Source of the DNA: Candidatus Moraniibacteriota bacterium
GTDB lineage: Bacteria > Patescibacteriota > Minisyncoccia > Moranbacterales > UBA1568
NCBI GenBank assembly: GCA_028711705.1
Contig: JAQTRS010000001.1
Location: forward strand, 265,657 to 323,247
Reading direction: 5' to 3'
Length of the DNA: 57,591 nucleotides
The first letter of the stretch is position 1. Each line of letters begins with the position of its first letter. Below the pieces are notes generated by a model, which ran no database searches, was not told the origin of the DNA, and saw only the letters and a list, made by a program, of their open reading frames with translations. Made by a program: the position numbers and the translations under genes. Below are positions 28,314-36,639 of the stretch, one piece after another.

Positions 28314-31300
28314 TTAATAATAAATCACTATCTTTCCCTTTTCTGTGCGGACGCCAGGCACAACAAGACCTGATATGCGTTCCTTGACAGAAGTTTCACT
28401 ATCACCCTCGTCGTTATGTCCTTTTTCATCGCTCGGTATTCTCCGAACAATACTCGTCATATCATCCCTTGATTGGTACTTCGCTTGAATTCCACCGGAT
28501 TGACTCTTTATTTGCGCTTCAAATTCACGATACGCTTGAGTTTTCTTGTTGATTTCAAATTCATATTTAATAGATGTTTTCGACATATCCGTTTCAACAC
28601 CGCCATATGCTATGGATTGCAATATCAAAACATCCTGCTTCTTCTCATCCTTTTCTTTGTTTGATCCGAAAACAAGCGCTATTTCATGTCCCGCCTCATC
28701 CTTCAATGTCACAACACCACCCTTTGTGGCAACAGCTACGGAGGAAAGAGCGTCTATGCCGACAATGTTTATTTTCTGCATCAACGGATCGAATGCTATC
28801 CGTGCTTCTGGAGCTATCGTATCTATCCTAACCGTAACCTCACGAGTCTCTTCCTTCATTCCCTGCATATTCACAGAAAAATACCGTACTTTTGAGAGTC
28901 CCTCTTTCGTAATAGTAAATGGTTCCGCATAGACTGTCCATGTTTCACCATCATCCAGAGAATATCGCGTTTCAGCAATGCCGCTTTCATCATCTACAGG
29001 AGACAGGGTTACCGCGGCATCACTCATATACCAACCGCCAGACCCGGCCTTCCCTTCAATCGAGTATGTCGTTATGGGGGCGGTCGCATCAAAAACAATC
29101 TCTTCCCCTACTTTTGGGTACAAGTGAAAGTCTTGAGCACCGTCACCGTCCTCATCTACGCGAAGTGCGGATATTTCAGTGAACTTTTCGGTTGTGTCCA
29201 AAAAGACTTTGGTCTCTTTGGTTGTGGGAACATCTTTAAACGTGACTTTCCCCACAGAAGCATCACCCCTCAATTCCTCAACCTCGAAAGTGAATACTCC
29301 CTCATCATATCCCTCCATGCTCACGTGCAAAGGAGTTGTTTCATCGGCAAAGATATATTTCACCTCACCGAATTGTCGATAATATGTCCCCGGAATTTGC
29401 TCTTCGATACGACCATCCTTATCCAAGCCCGTATGACGGCCCTGGTCATCGGTAAGATTAAGTGATAGCGGTGAATGTAGGGAGTATTGCAAGCGAGTTC
29501 CATCAGACATTGGCACTTGGGTTACAATATACTCGTACTCATTTAATGGTCTCGATGTATGAGTAATAATATCCTCAACAAAAGTATCAATCTCCGTAAT
29601 CTCAAACAAATCTGAATGGTCAACTTTTAGTAGTCGCCCTTCTCTAGCTCTACTTGAGAGGCTATTATATTTCCCCATATCCACCCAGTACCGCTCAGCG
29701 CCATCCATCCATAAGGCGCTCGGCGTCACGACCGTTCCATCTCCATCCACCGTAAACATCGGGCTGGATTTCAACGTATCTTTTTCCATGGTATACTGCA
29801 TGCCGCTCACAGTTGCAGGCACACCCCAGCCGGCAATCTGCACAACTTTCACACCAGAAGGAGCATGCCAACCATCCACCTCATCATGCCGATTCTCAGC
29901 AGCAGAAAGCAGGTCATTATCAAGCTTACTCGGCTTTTCGGTATCCGAACTTATCGCATCCACCCGCTCATATACATCCGTAAGAAAATTATGCATGCCT
30001 TCCTGCGAATTGATAACATCCCCATATTTCCCACTCCATTCAGGAAGCTTTTCCGAATCGAAGGTAACCACAGGCGTCCCAACGGTATCAAAATACTTAT
30101 CAGAAGGAAGCAGGGTGTACGCTGAGGACATATGTTCTGCCAATCCGCGTGCCGTCGATTTGGAAAGAATCAATCCGCCAAGCAAATCCTGATCATACCC
30201 GTGAAGCATCGCGCCAACCGCGACGGGCGTCCCAAGTTGCGGGACACCAACCATCACAACCTCATCGATAAGCTTTTGAGTCTCCACATCACCTATCTTT
30301 TGCATCAAAGCCTTGGCCACCAAACCGCCGTTCGAATGCGTAACGATCGTAACCTTTCCAGTCCTCGACGACGACGCCAATCGCTTAAGTTCACCGATGA
30401 TATGCGGTGCGATCGATTCACCGTTATACGAAATATTCTCTCCGCTGACCACGCCTCCGTTCACAATATCTTCAAGGGACAACCTCCAATCATACGGAAC
30501 TGCTTGCCAATCATTGATAAGATGATCATCATTCTTCAAAGAATCCATCGTATCAATAAATGACTCATAAATATTTGACCCGGAGATATTGACCTCGTCC
30601 AAAACATCCCGGGTATAAATATCGTATGCATCTGTGCTTTTTCCGTTTGAATCCAGATATAATTTCTTTACATCCTCATTGCGATTCGGTTCCCACAGCT
30701 GATTCTCACAATTGACGAACGTACAATCCGGATCATCTTTGGCATACAATCGACTCGCCTCAACTCCCGGCAAAAACAAAACATTCGAAAAGCAATCCTC
30801 AATGCAACCGACCGGCTGCATCCGGACGAACGGTGCTTGTGCGAATGGGCGGAAAAGCAAGACGCCATCGCCCTCGATCCTATCGCCCGAAGCATCGGCG
30901 TTGGACGCTTCGAAAGCGGATGCTTGGAAATTCGGGCCACTCGCATCGCCCCACCAATTGTTTCGCATCACGACTTTCTGACGGCATTCCTCCGCAGGAA
31001 ATTCAGTCGAGCAATACCCACGGGAAACGACCGCCGTCGATTGGGCATTATCCCCGAAATTCGAATTCGAAACGTGAAAAAAGTCCGTCCTGTTATACTC
31101 GACGAATTGTCCATTAACCCAAATATCCGCGTAGCGATTGCCGATAAAATCGACATGCTCGAAAGTCACCCGCCCGCTCATATACACCACGGCCGGCATC
31201 CCCCACGCGCATTCGCCCGCCGCCAATGCCGTATCGATCAGGAGGGACCTGAAATACGAGGTCGTCCCGCATTCATCCGGATCGGTATATGATCCGCCTG

Positions 31301-31757
31301 ATGTGATATCCACATACTGTAAAAGCGAAGCCTTTCCGACAGTGCCATCTATCCCCTCTTCATAATCCACGAATGTTATGGTAAACGGCGTATTATTATC
31401 CGAGGTAAATACGATAGGCTCGCTTTCCGTTCCCGAGGCAATAATATTGCCCCACATCACGTCCATGGCACCGCCGTTCAGACGCACCTGGGCTCCCGCC
31501 TCGATGGTAAGTGTCGCATTATTATCGATAAAAACCGGCTTATCGAAGGTGAGCGTGTCACTTTTGTGCCACACGGTATCCAAATTGATGTACTCGTACT
31601 GCGATGTCCAATCTTCCTCCCCCGGAGGGATATCGTTCAGCGCCAAGGCGTGTGGAATTACCGATTGAAACAAGAATCCGCCCATCCACATGGCAACAAC
31701 CCCGAAAACAAACGCAAAAACACCTCCATAAACCCTCCTTCTCGCTCCTTGCAGCAT
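28314..31757 (-). CDS. Large secreted protein: beta-helix-like N-terminus, LCAT/PGAP1-like alpha/beta hydrolase, C-terminal OmpL47/Ig-like region
   Basis: N-terminal TM/signal; 'LTIEAGAQVRLNGG...SEPIVFTSDNN'; 'NVLFLPGVEASRLY...LWEPN', 'VTIVTHSNGGLVAKALM' Ser nucleophile; 'TRYSLDDGETWTVYAEPFTITKEGLSKVRYFSVNMQG'. Confidence 0.87.
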   Translation of the reverse strand: MLQGARRRVYGGVFAFVFGVVAMWMGGFLFQSVIPHALALNDIPPGEEDWTSQYEYINLDTVWHKSDTLTFDKPVFIDNNATLTIEAGAQVRLNGGAMDVMWGNIIASGTESEPIVFTSDNNTPFTITFVDYEEGIDGTVGKASLLQYVDITSGGSYTDPDECGTTSYFRSLLIDTALAAGECAWGMPAVVYMSGRVTFEHVDFIGNRYADIWVNGQFVEYNRTDFFHVSNSNFGDNAQSTAVVSRGYCSTEFPAEECRQKVVMRNNWWGDASGPNFQASAFEASNADASGDRIEGDGVLLFRPFAQAPFVRMQPVGCIEDCFSNVLFLPGVEASRLYAKDDPDCTFVNCENQLWEPNRNEDVKKLYLDSNGKSTDAYDIYTRDVLDEVNISGSNIYESFIDTMDSLKNDDHLINDWQAVPYDWRLSLEDIVNGGVVSGENISYNGESIAPHIIGELKRLASSSRTGKVTIVTHSNGGLVAKALMQKIGDVETQKLIDEVVMVGVPQLGTPVAVGAMLHGYDQDLLGGLILSKSTARGLAEHMSSAYTLLPSDKYFDTVGTPVVTFDSEKLPEWSGKYGDVINSQEGMHNFLTDVYERVDAISSDTEKPSKLDNDLLSAAENRHDEVDGWHAPSGVKVVQIAGWGVPATVSGMQYTMEKDTLKSSPMFTVDGDGTVVTPSALWMDGAERYWVDMGKYNSLSSRAREGRLLKVDHSDLFEITEIDTFVEDIITHTSRPLNEYEYIVTQVPMSDGTRLQYSLHSPLSLNLTDDQGRHTGLDKDGRIEEQIPGTYYRQFGEVKYIFADETTPLHVSMEGYDEGVFTFEVEELRGDASVGKVTFKDVPTTKETKVFLDTTEKFTEISALRVDEDGDGAQDFHLYPKVGEEIVFDATAPITTYSIEGKAGSGGWYMSDAAVTLSPVDDESGIAETRYSLDDGETWTVYAEPFTITKEGLSKVRYFSVNMQGMKEETREVTVRIDTIAPEARIAFDPLMQKINIVGIDALSSVAVATKGGVVTLKDEAGHEIALVFGSNKEKDEKKQDVLILQSIAYGGVETDMSKTSIKYEFEINKKTQAYREFEAQIKSQSGGIQAKYQSRDDMTSIVRRIPSDEKGHNDEGDSETSVKERISGLVVPGVRTEKGKIVIYY

Positions 31758-31913
31758 ATTCTTTATCGTTACTTATTACCCATGTGTATCAGTATACGAT
31801 AGAAAATATGAAGAAAAAATAAAATCTTTCACAATCTCTATAAAACCAATTTTCTTCCCTTTATAAAAGCAAAAAATATCATAATCATGTTACACAAAGG
31901 CCAGATAAACACG

Positions 31914-31960
31914 CCTACATTCTACCTTGAATCGCAATCGATTTCAAGGTAGAATGTAGG
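31914..31960 (+). terminator. Perfect 17-bp inverted repeat hairpin followed by TTTTATATT; candidate terminator or cassette boundary
   Basis: CCTACATTCTACCTTGA-ATCGCAATCGATT-TCAAGGTAGAATGTAGG. Confidence 0.75.
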
Positions 31961-32023
31961 TTTTATATTCAATTGTACTTTGTGGCTATGAGATGAAGTT
32001 AAAACCTTCTTATCCATTTAAAA

Positions 32024-32236
32024 TTAGCTTACTCCCGTAGAATCTTTAATATTATCAGAAATAATCCTCAACAAGTCAGTATAGAAATTCACTGCACTCG
32101 TAATAGATGTTAATTGAAGGCGAATTGAATGTGATAAGTTAGTAGCTTTATATGCTTTTTTAATATAATCAAAATCTGATGGAGTATATTTTTTTCCATC
32201 GCCATGTACTAAACTATTCTTCTTGAGTATAGCCAA
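32024..32236 (-). CDS. Hypothetical; TTG-start ORF that may be the frameshifted 3' part of the preceding gene
   Basis: 70 aa, overlaps the end of the 201-aa ORF; a stop (TGA) lies directly upstream of the TTG in its frame. Confidence 0.4.
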   Translation of the reverse strand: MAILKKNSLVHGDGKKYTPSDFDYIKKAYKATNLSHSIRLQLTSITSAVNFYTDLLRIISDNIKDSTGVS

Positions 32237-32814
32237 TCAGCATATCCAATAATACTATTTGGCAGATTTTTATTACCTGTTGTTTTTTTAAAAACCTTTC
32301 CATCGCTATTATTAACTCGTGGCTTCATGCAGTCTTTTATGTCCAAACATACTTCTAAAATTTTTAAAAGCTTTGAAGAATGTCTGCTTCTAAGTACATT
32401 TGATCTAGTTAATTCTTTAATCTTTTCTGTAATTAGCTCATAAGAACGCTCCTTTGCAAAAAATATTTCAAATACTTCCTTTTTTGTAATAACATCTTTA
32501 TCTACAGTGTTAAGGATTGTATCGCGCATACTTTTATTATTAATAGAAAACCAAAGAAGTAAATTGTCAATTAAATAATCAAATCTATTTATTAAATTAA
32601 CATAGACTAATTTTTGTAAATGTTTCCTATTTCTTTCTACAGTAATGCCCTCAAGCTCTTTAGTTGCCGATTGTATATCATTTTTACAGAAATCTAAAAA
32701 TACCTCTATATCATTCAGAGGCTCCTTTATTGCAATATTTTGAACATCAAGTTCTTGAAAATCCGTTGTTTGACTAACCTTTTTTGGCATTACTGTTTCT
32801 GAATAATGATTCAA
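32209..32814 (-). CDS. Hypothetical helical protein in the AT-rich cassette
   Basis: 201-aa ORF of distinctive AT-rich composition; no recognised family. Confidence 0.65.
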   Translation of the reverse strand: MNHYSETVMPKKVSQTTDFQELDVQNIAIKEPLNDIEVFLDFCKNDIQSATKELEGITVERNRKHLQKLVYVNLINRFDYLIDNLLLWFSINNKSMRDTILNTVDKDVITKKEVFEIFFAKERSYELITEKIKELTRSNVLRSRHSSKLLKILEVCLDIKDCMKPRVNNSDGKVFKKTTGNKNLPNSIIGYADWLYSRRIV

Positions 32815-32965
32815 TATACTTATCCTTTTCTATATCTGGCATATTTGGATCAAGGGATTCTTTTATAATTTTTTTTGCATCTTCAATTGATAAAATACCC
32901 TTTGCCAACAGGGAATTAATAACATTGAAAATTAATTTTAACGGGTCAAATGGGCCTAATAACAT
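32774..32965 (-). CDS. Small hypothetical protein in the AT-rich cassette
   Basis: 63-aa ORF overlapping the start of the 201-aa ORF (coupled arrangement). Confidence 0.5.
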   Translation of the reverse strand: MLLGPFDPLKLIFNVINSLLAKGILSIEDAKKIIKESLDPNMPDIEKDKYIESLFRNSNAKKG

Positions 32966-33189
32966 GGTTTATAGTTTCATTTTTATCACATCAATTCTGA
33001 GTACAGAGTAGCATTAAACTCACAATTATTCAACAACTTGATTTTTTCAAGTTTATCGGAGAAAATGAAATTTTCCTCTTACGGGAAAATCTTCGGATCC
33101 TTTATCTTCCATCAAAAAAGCAGGACTTGTAATTAACCTTTACCAGTGAGTTATTGGTTTGGCATTTAATAGAATTTGAGTTAAATGCT

Positions 33190-33218
33190 TTGACATAGCA
33201 CAATAACAGTTGTATAGT
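33190..33218 (+). promoter_or_regulatory. Near-consensus sigma70-type promoter
   Basis: TTGACA - 17 nt - TATAGT, 54 nt upstream of the ATG at 33273. Confidence 0.75.
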
Positions 33219-33272
33219 AACAAAAAAGAGGTCTAATTTTTTGTAAGTTCTACGAATTCTAAAGCTACTTAT

Positions 33273-33947
33273 ATGAAGAAAATGTTTGAAAAAATTAGAA
33301 ATATGAGTTACTCGAGTCCTGTGATTAAACTGATCGAAAAAATAAAACTAGTATTATTCCACCTTGGAAAGATGTTACTTTGGTTAATGCCGGCTGCTAT
33401 TTTTTTGATTGCTTTAAGCTTACCGAGAATGATATGGAATATTAGCTTTCGCAACTATCTTGATTTTGTAAAAGTTTTAATTTGGCCATTCACTGCATTA
33501 ACTATACTTTTTTTCTTTAAAGAGGTTGTGACTTATTTATTTTTTTCCATGCACGAATTTAACTTTTTTGGTGCAAAGGGTAATTTAAAAAATGTTAACG
33601 AAGTTATAATGGATGGCGTTAATAAAAAATTTTTAGAAGAAAAAAATGAACGAAAACGAAACACCGAAATGCTAAAGATGAGCACGAAAATAAAAGAGAA
33701 TGAGAATGAGATTAAGGCAGCAAGAGGAAATGCTGAAGAGAACTTAGATCTTGCAAAGGATATTTTTAAGCAGCTAAGAGCATCGGAAAATGAGTTTAAA
33801 GAAATTATAGCTGGTCTTGAAACAGAAAATAAACGCCTCAAGGAAGCAACCTTTGGCTCCACACAATTAGTTTCTGAAGTAAACTCTTTGCCTAATATCG
33901 ATAATAATGCTACGAGTGATCCTGTGCTCGAAGAAAATAGTAATTAA
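33273..33947 (+). CDS. Hypothetical membrane protein: N-terminal TM helices plus long coiled coil
   Basis: TM segments at about residues 30-55 and 70-90, then charged heptad-like region 'KNERKRNTEMLKMSTKIKENENEIKAARGNAEEN...'. Confidence 0.7.
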   Translation: MKKMFEKIRNMSYSSPVIKLIEKIKLVLFHLGKMLLWLMPAAIFLIALSLPRMIWNISFRNYLDFVKVLIWPFTALTILFFFKEVVTYLFFSMHEFNFFGAKGNLKNVNEVIMDGVNKKFLEEKNERKRNTEMLKMSTKIKENENEIKAARGNAEENLDLAKDIFKQLRASENEFKEIIAGLETENKRLKEATFGSTQLVSEVNSLPNIDNNATSDPVLEENSN

Positions 33948-33964
33948 AAATAAACGAAAAAACT

Positions 33965-34243
33965 ATGAAAATATTTTTTATATCTTACGATTTAGGTGGC
34001 CCAGAAGCATACTCTGATTATGTAATACTTTCTAATCACATCAAAGGCTTATTTGAATTCTGGGCTAAACCGGTAAAATCCGCGTGGATTGTAAAATCTA
34101 ATAAAAGCGCTGGACAAATAAGGGATGAAATCAAGATCAAACTTGATTCTAATGATAAGTTAATTGTTATTGAAATAGCTAAAGACTGGGGAACTTATAA
34201 TATAGCGAGAGAGGTTACTGATTGGATGAAAAGAAATATCTAA
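33965..34243 (+). CDS. SinR-family-like small protein (possible Cas2-type ferredoxin fold)
   Basis: 'MKIFFISYDLGGPEAYSDY...WAKPVKSAWIVKSNKSAGQIRDEIKIKLDSNDKLIVIEIAKDWGTYN' matches the remembered pattern of proteins annotated 'SinR family'. Confidence 0.6.
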   Translation: MKIFFISYDLGGPEAYSDYVILSNHIKGLFEFWAKPVKSAWIVKSNKSAGQIRDEIKIKLDSNDKLIVIEIAKDWGTYNIAREVTDWMKRNI

Positions 34244-34352
34244 TAGACTGTAACTCTTATCTCCTACATCACAAATGATGTGCGTGAGGCGATTCAAAAA
34301 ACAATATCTCTACATAGAGCCATCAAAAACGTCTTTTTTATAAACCACAACG

Positions 34353-34381
34353 CCAAAAAATCCTTTTTAGGATTCTTTTTT
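34353..34381. terminator. Rho-independent terminator, potentially bidirectional
   Basis: AAAAAATCC-TTTTTA-GGATTCTTTTTT. Confidence 0.65.
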
Positions 34382-34407
34382 GTTTAACAGAATGATCCTC
34401 AAACCCT

Positions 34408-35364
34408 CTAAGCCCCATAATACCCCTTGTACCACTCCACGAAGTTTTTGATCCCTTCTTCGATATTGGTGGTGGGGGCCCAGCCCATGGCGCGGAGCTT
34501 CCCGATATCGGCCACGGTGGATGGGACGTCGCCGGGTTGAATCGGCATCAGTTTCTGGTCCGCCTTCTTCCCGATATTCTCCTCGATCACTTCGATAAAC
34601 CGCGTCAGCTTTTCTTCCCGGTCGCCCCCGATATTCACCACATCGTACTTCAGGTTCGCATTAAGCGTGGTCAGTATGCCCGAGACGATGTCGTCGATAT
34701 ACGTGAAGTTACGCGTCATGTTGCCGAAATTATACACCTCGATCGGCTTGCCTGAGGTGATTTTTTCCGTAAAGCCGAACAGTGCCATATCCGGCCGTCC
34801 CCACGGTCCATAGACGGTGAAGAAGCGCAGCCCCGTCGTATTGAGCCCGTAGACATGGCTGTACACATGCGCGAAGAGCTCATTGCATTTCTTGGTCGCG
34901 GCATAGGGCGAGATCGGCGTGTCGACGGAATCGCTTTCGGAAAACGGGAGCTTGGTGTTATTGCCATAGACCGACGAGGAAGAGGCGTAGACGAAATTTT
35001 GGATTTTGTGCTTCACGGCCGCATCGAGCATATTGAGCGTCCCGCGGACATTCACCTCTTCATACAAGCGCGGATCGAGCAAGGAACTGCGCACGCCCGC
35101 CATCGCCGCCAAGTGCACCACCTTGTCGATGGATTCCTTGGCAAACACCTCCTCAAGGAAGGCAGTGTCGCGGATATCCCCTTCATAGAGAGTGAATTTC
35201 CCCGCGTAGTCCTTCAAAAAAATATCCAAGCGGTCATGCTTGAGCTTGGGATCATAGTAATCGTTGAAATTGTCTATCAGCACCACCTCATCGCCACGGT
35301 CTATCAACGCCTTCGCGGTCGCTGATCCGATGAATCCGGCGCCGCCTGTTATCAATACTTTCAT
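34408..35364 (-). CDS. NAD-dependent epimerase, UDP-glucuronate 4-epimerase-like
   Basis: 'VLITGGAGFIGSATAKALIDRGDEVVLIDNFNDYYDPKLKHDRL', 'VYASSSSVYGNNTKLPF', 'SPYAATKKCNE', 'TVYGPWGRPDMALF'. Confidence 0.9.
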   Translation of the reverse strand: MKVLITGGAGFIGSATAKALIDRGDEVVLIDNFNDYYDPKLKHDRLDIFLKDYAGKFTLYEGDIRDTAFLEEVFAKESIDKVVHLAAMAGVRSSLLDPRLYEEVNVRGTLNMLDAAVKHKIQNFVYASSSSVYGNNTKLPFSESDSVDTPISPYAATKKCNELFAHVYSHVYGLNTTGLRFFTVYGPWGRPDMALFGFTEKITSGKPIEVYNFGNMTRNFTYIDDIVSGILTTLNANLKYDVVNIGGDREEKLTRFIEVIEENIGKKADQKLMPIQPGDVPSTVADIGKLRAMGWAPTTNIEEGIKNFVEWYKGYYGA

Positions 35365-35385
35365 AGAGTTATTTCAGATTATTGC

Positions 35386-36639
35386 TTATGCTGGAAATGA
35401 CCTTGTTACCTTGCTGTGCAGATACTCATAATATTCCTTGTTCTGCGCATTGGCGGTCGTATACTTCTGCATCGCTTTCGCTTTGGCCTTCTCGCCCATC
35501 GCGGTGCGCAACGGTGCGTCCTCGATCAAACGACACAGTTTTTCCACCCATTCTTCCGTCGTACTGGCGACAAAACCGTCCACGCCATCCTCGATCGCCT
35601 CCTTATACGGCGCCGTGGCCGAAGCGACGGTCGGCACGCCAACGATGCCGGCCTCGAAAAACTTGAGCTCCGATTTGGATTCGCAGAACGGGTTGCCGAT
35701 TTCGAGCGGCGCAAGGTTGATATCCACCGAAGCGACATTGGCGAAATGCTGCGCCCTCGCTGCATACGGGAACTGCTCTATCCTGTCCGCAAAAACGCTG
35801 AGTTTGCTTTCGGTTTCCAATGGTCCCACCAAGAACAATCTAGTCTGCGGATATTTTTCAAGCACTGTCGCCAGCGCATCCGTAATCGTCGCGAAGTCCT
35901 TGTTATGGCTCAGGGTACCGCTGAAATAGCCGATCTTGATGGTATTTTTCCGATTGTCATCCCGAGCATAGTCGAGGGATCCCTTTGCTACTGAAGCAGA
36001 TTCTTCGACAAGCTCAGAATGACACTTGTTTGCAATAACAGCTTCCGCTACCGCCACATCCTCCTGCGTCAATTTATTGGGCACGATAAATACCCGCTTT
36101 CCTTTCTCGCGTAATTTCTCCGCCAAAAAAGTCGTGGTCGTGGTGCAGACTTTCACATATGGATCATTCAATATCTCCCCGCCCACGCCGTTCTCATACA
36201 ATTTCCTTTCCAAATTGTTCATCTTCTGGAAATAGTCCATAAACTTCAGGTACTGCGGATCGAACACCAGATCATCCGTCTCGAAGATGATTTCCTTGTC
36301 CTGCGCCTTGATACGTTCCATCAATTTGGCGACACTGGGCGTATAGAGCACGCGATGGAAAATGAAGACAGAGAATTTGTCCGCATAGCTCGGCAAAAAC
36401 GGATTATCCTGCACCGTGATACCGGTCGTAAGCCCCTGGATTTCCAATTCCTCGGCCACGTGATGCGCGCGATACAGGGCGCTATCCCCCACTCCGCCCG
36501 TGATAAATAGCACATCGCCCGAACCCACCCGTCGGAACAATGCGAAAAACGCCTTGGAAACGCGCCGTCCTCCGCGCCACAAACCTTCCCGTTTCAGGGT
36601 ATGCAAGGCCTTCCCGATTTTTATGAGCAAGAGGTTCAT
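35386..36639 (-). CDS. Glycosyltransferase (GT-B, GT4/GT1-like) carrying an in-frame repeat-derived peptide
   Basis: C-terminal 'FFEAGIVGVPTVASATAPYKEAIEDGVDGF'; 'KIGYFSGTLSHNKDFATI'; internal 'CHSELVEESASVAKGSLDYARDDNRK'. Confidence 0.85.
   Translation of the reverse strand: MNLLLIKIGKALHTLKREGLWRGGRRVSKAFFALFRRVGSGDVLFITGGVGDSALYRAHHVAEELEIQGLTTGITVQDNPFLPSYADKFSVFIFHRVLYTPSVAKLMERIKAQDKEIIFETDDLVFDPQYLKFMDYFQKMNNLERKLYENGVGGEILNDPYVKVCTTTTTFLAEKLREKGKRVFIVPNKLTQEDVAVAEAVIANKCHSELVEESASVAKGSLDYARDDNRKNTIKIGYFSGTLSHNKDFATITDALATVLEKYPQTRLFLVGPLETESKLSVFADRIEQFPYAARAQHFANVASVDINLAPLEIGNPFCESKSELKFFEAGIVGVPTVASATAPYKEAIEDGVDGFVASTTEEWVEKLCRLIEDAPLRTAMGEKAKAKAMQKYTTANAQNKEYYEYLHSKVTRSFPA
35955..36024. 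repeat. Dispersed imperfect palindromic repeat, copy 1, inside a CDS
   Basis: TGTCATCCCGAGCATAGTCGAGGGATCC ... AGATTCTTCGACAAGCTCAGAATGACA. Confidence 0.85.

Noticed and set aside
33061-33090. Small hairpin ATTTTCC-TCTTACG-GGAAAAT
   Set aside because: Only 7 bp, AT-rich region where such pairs are expected by chance
33965-34243. Cas2 of a CRISPR locus
   Set aside because: Only a SinR/Cas2-fold-like resemblance; no Cas1, effector genes or spacer-repeat array anywhere in the window
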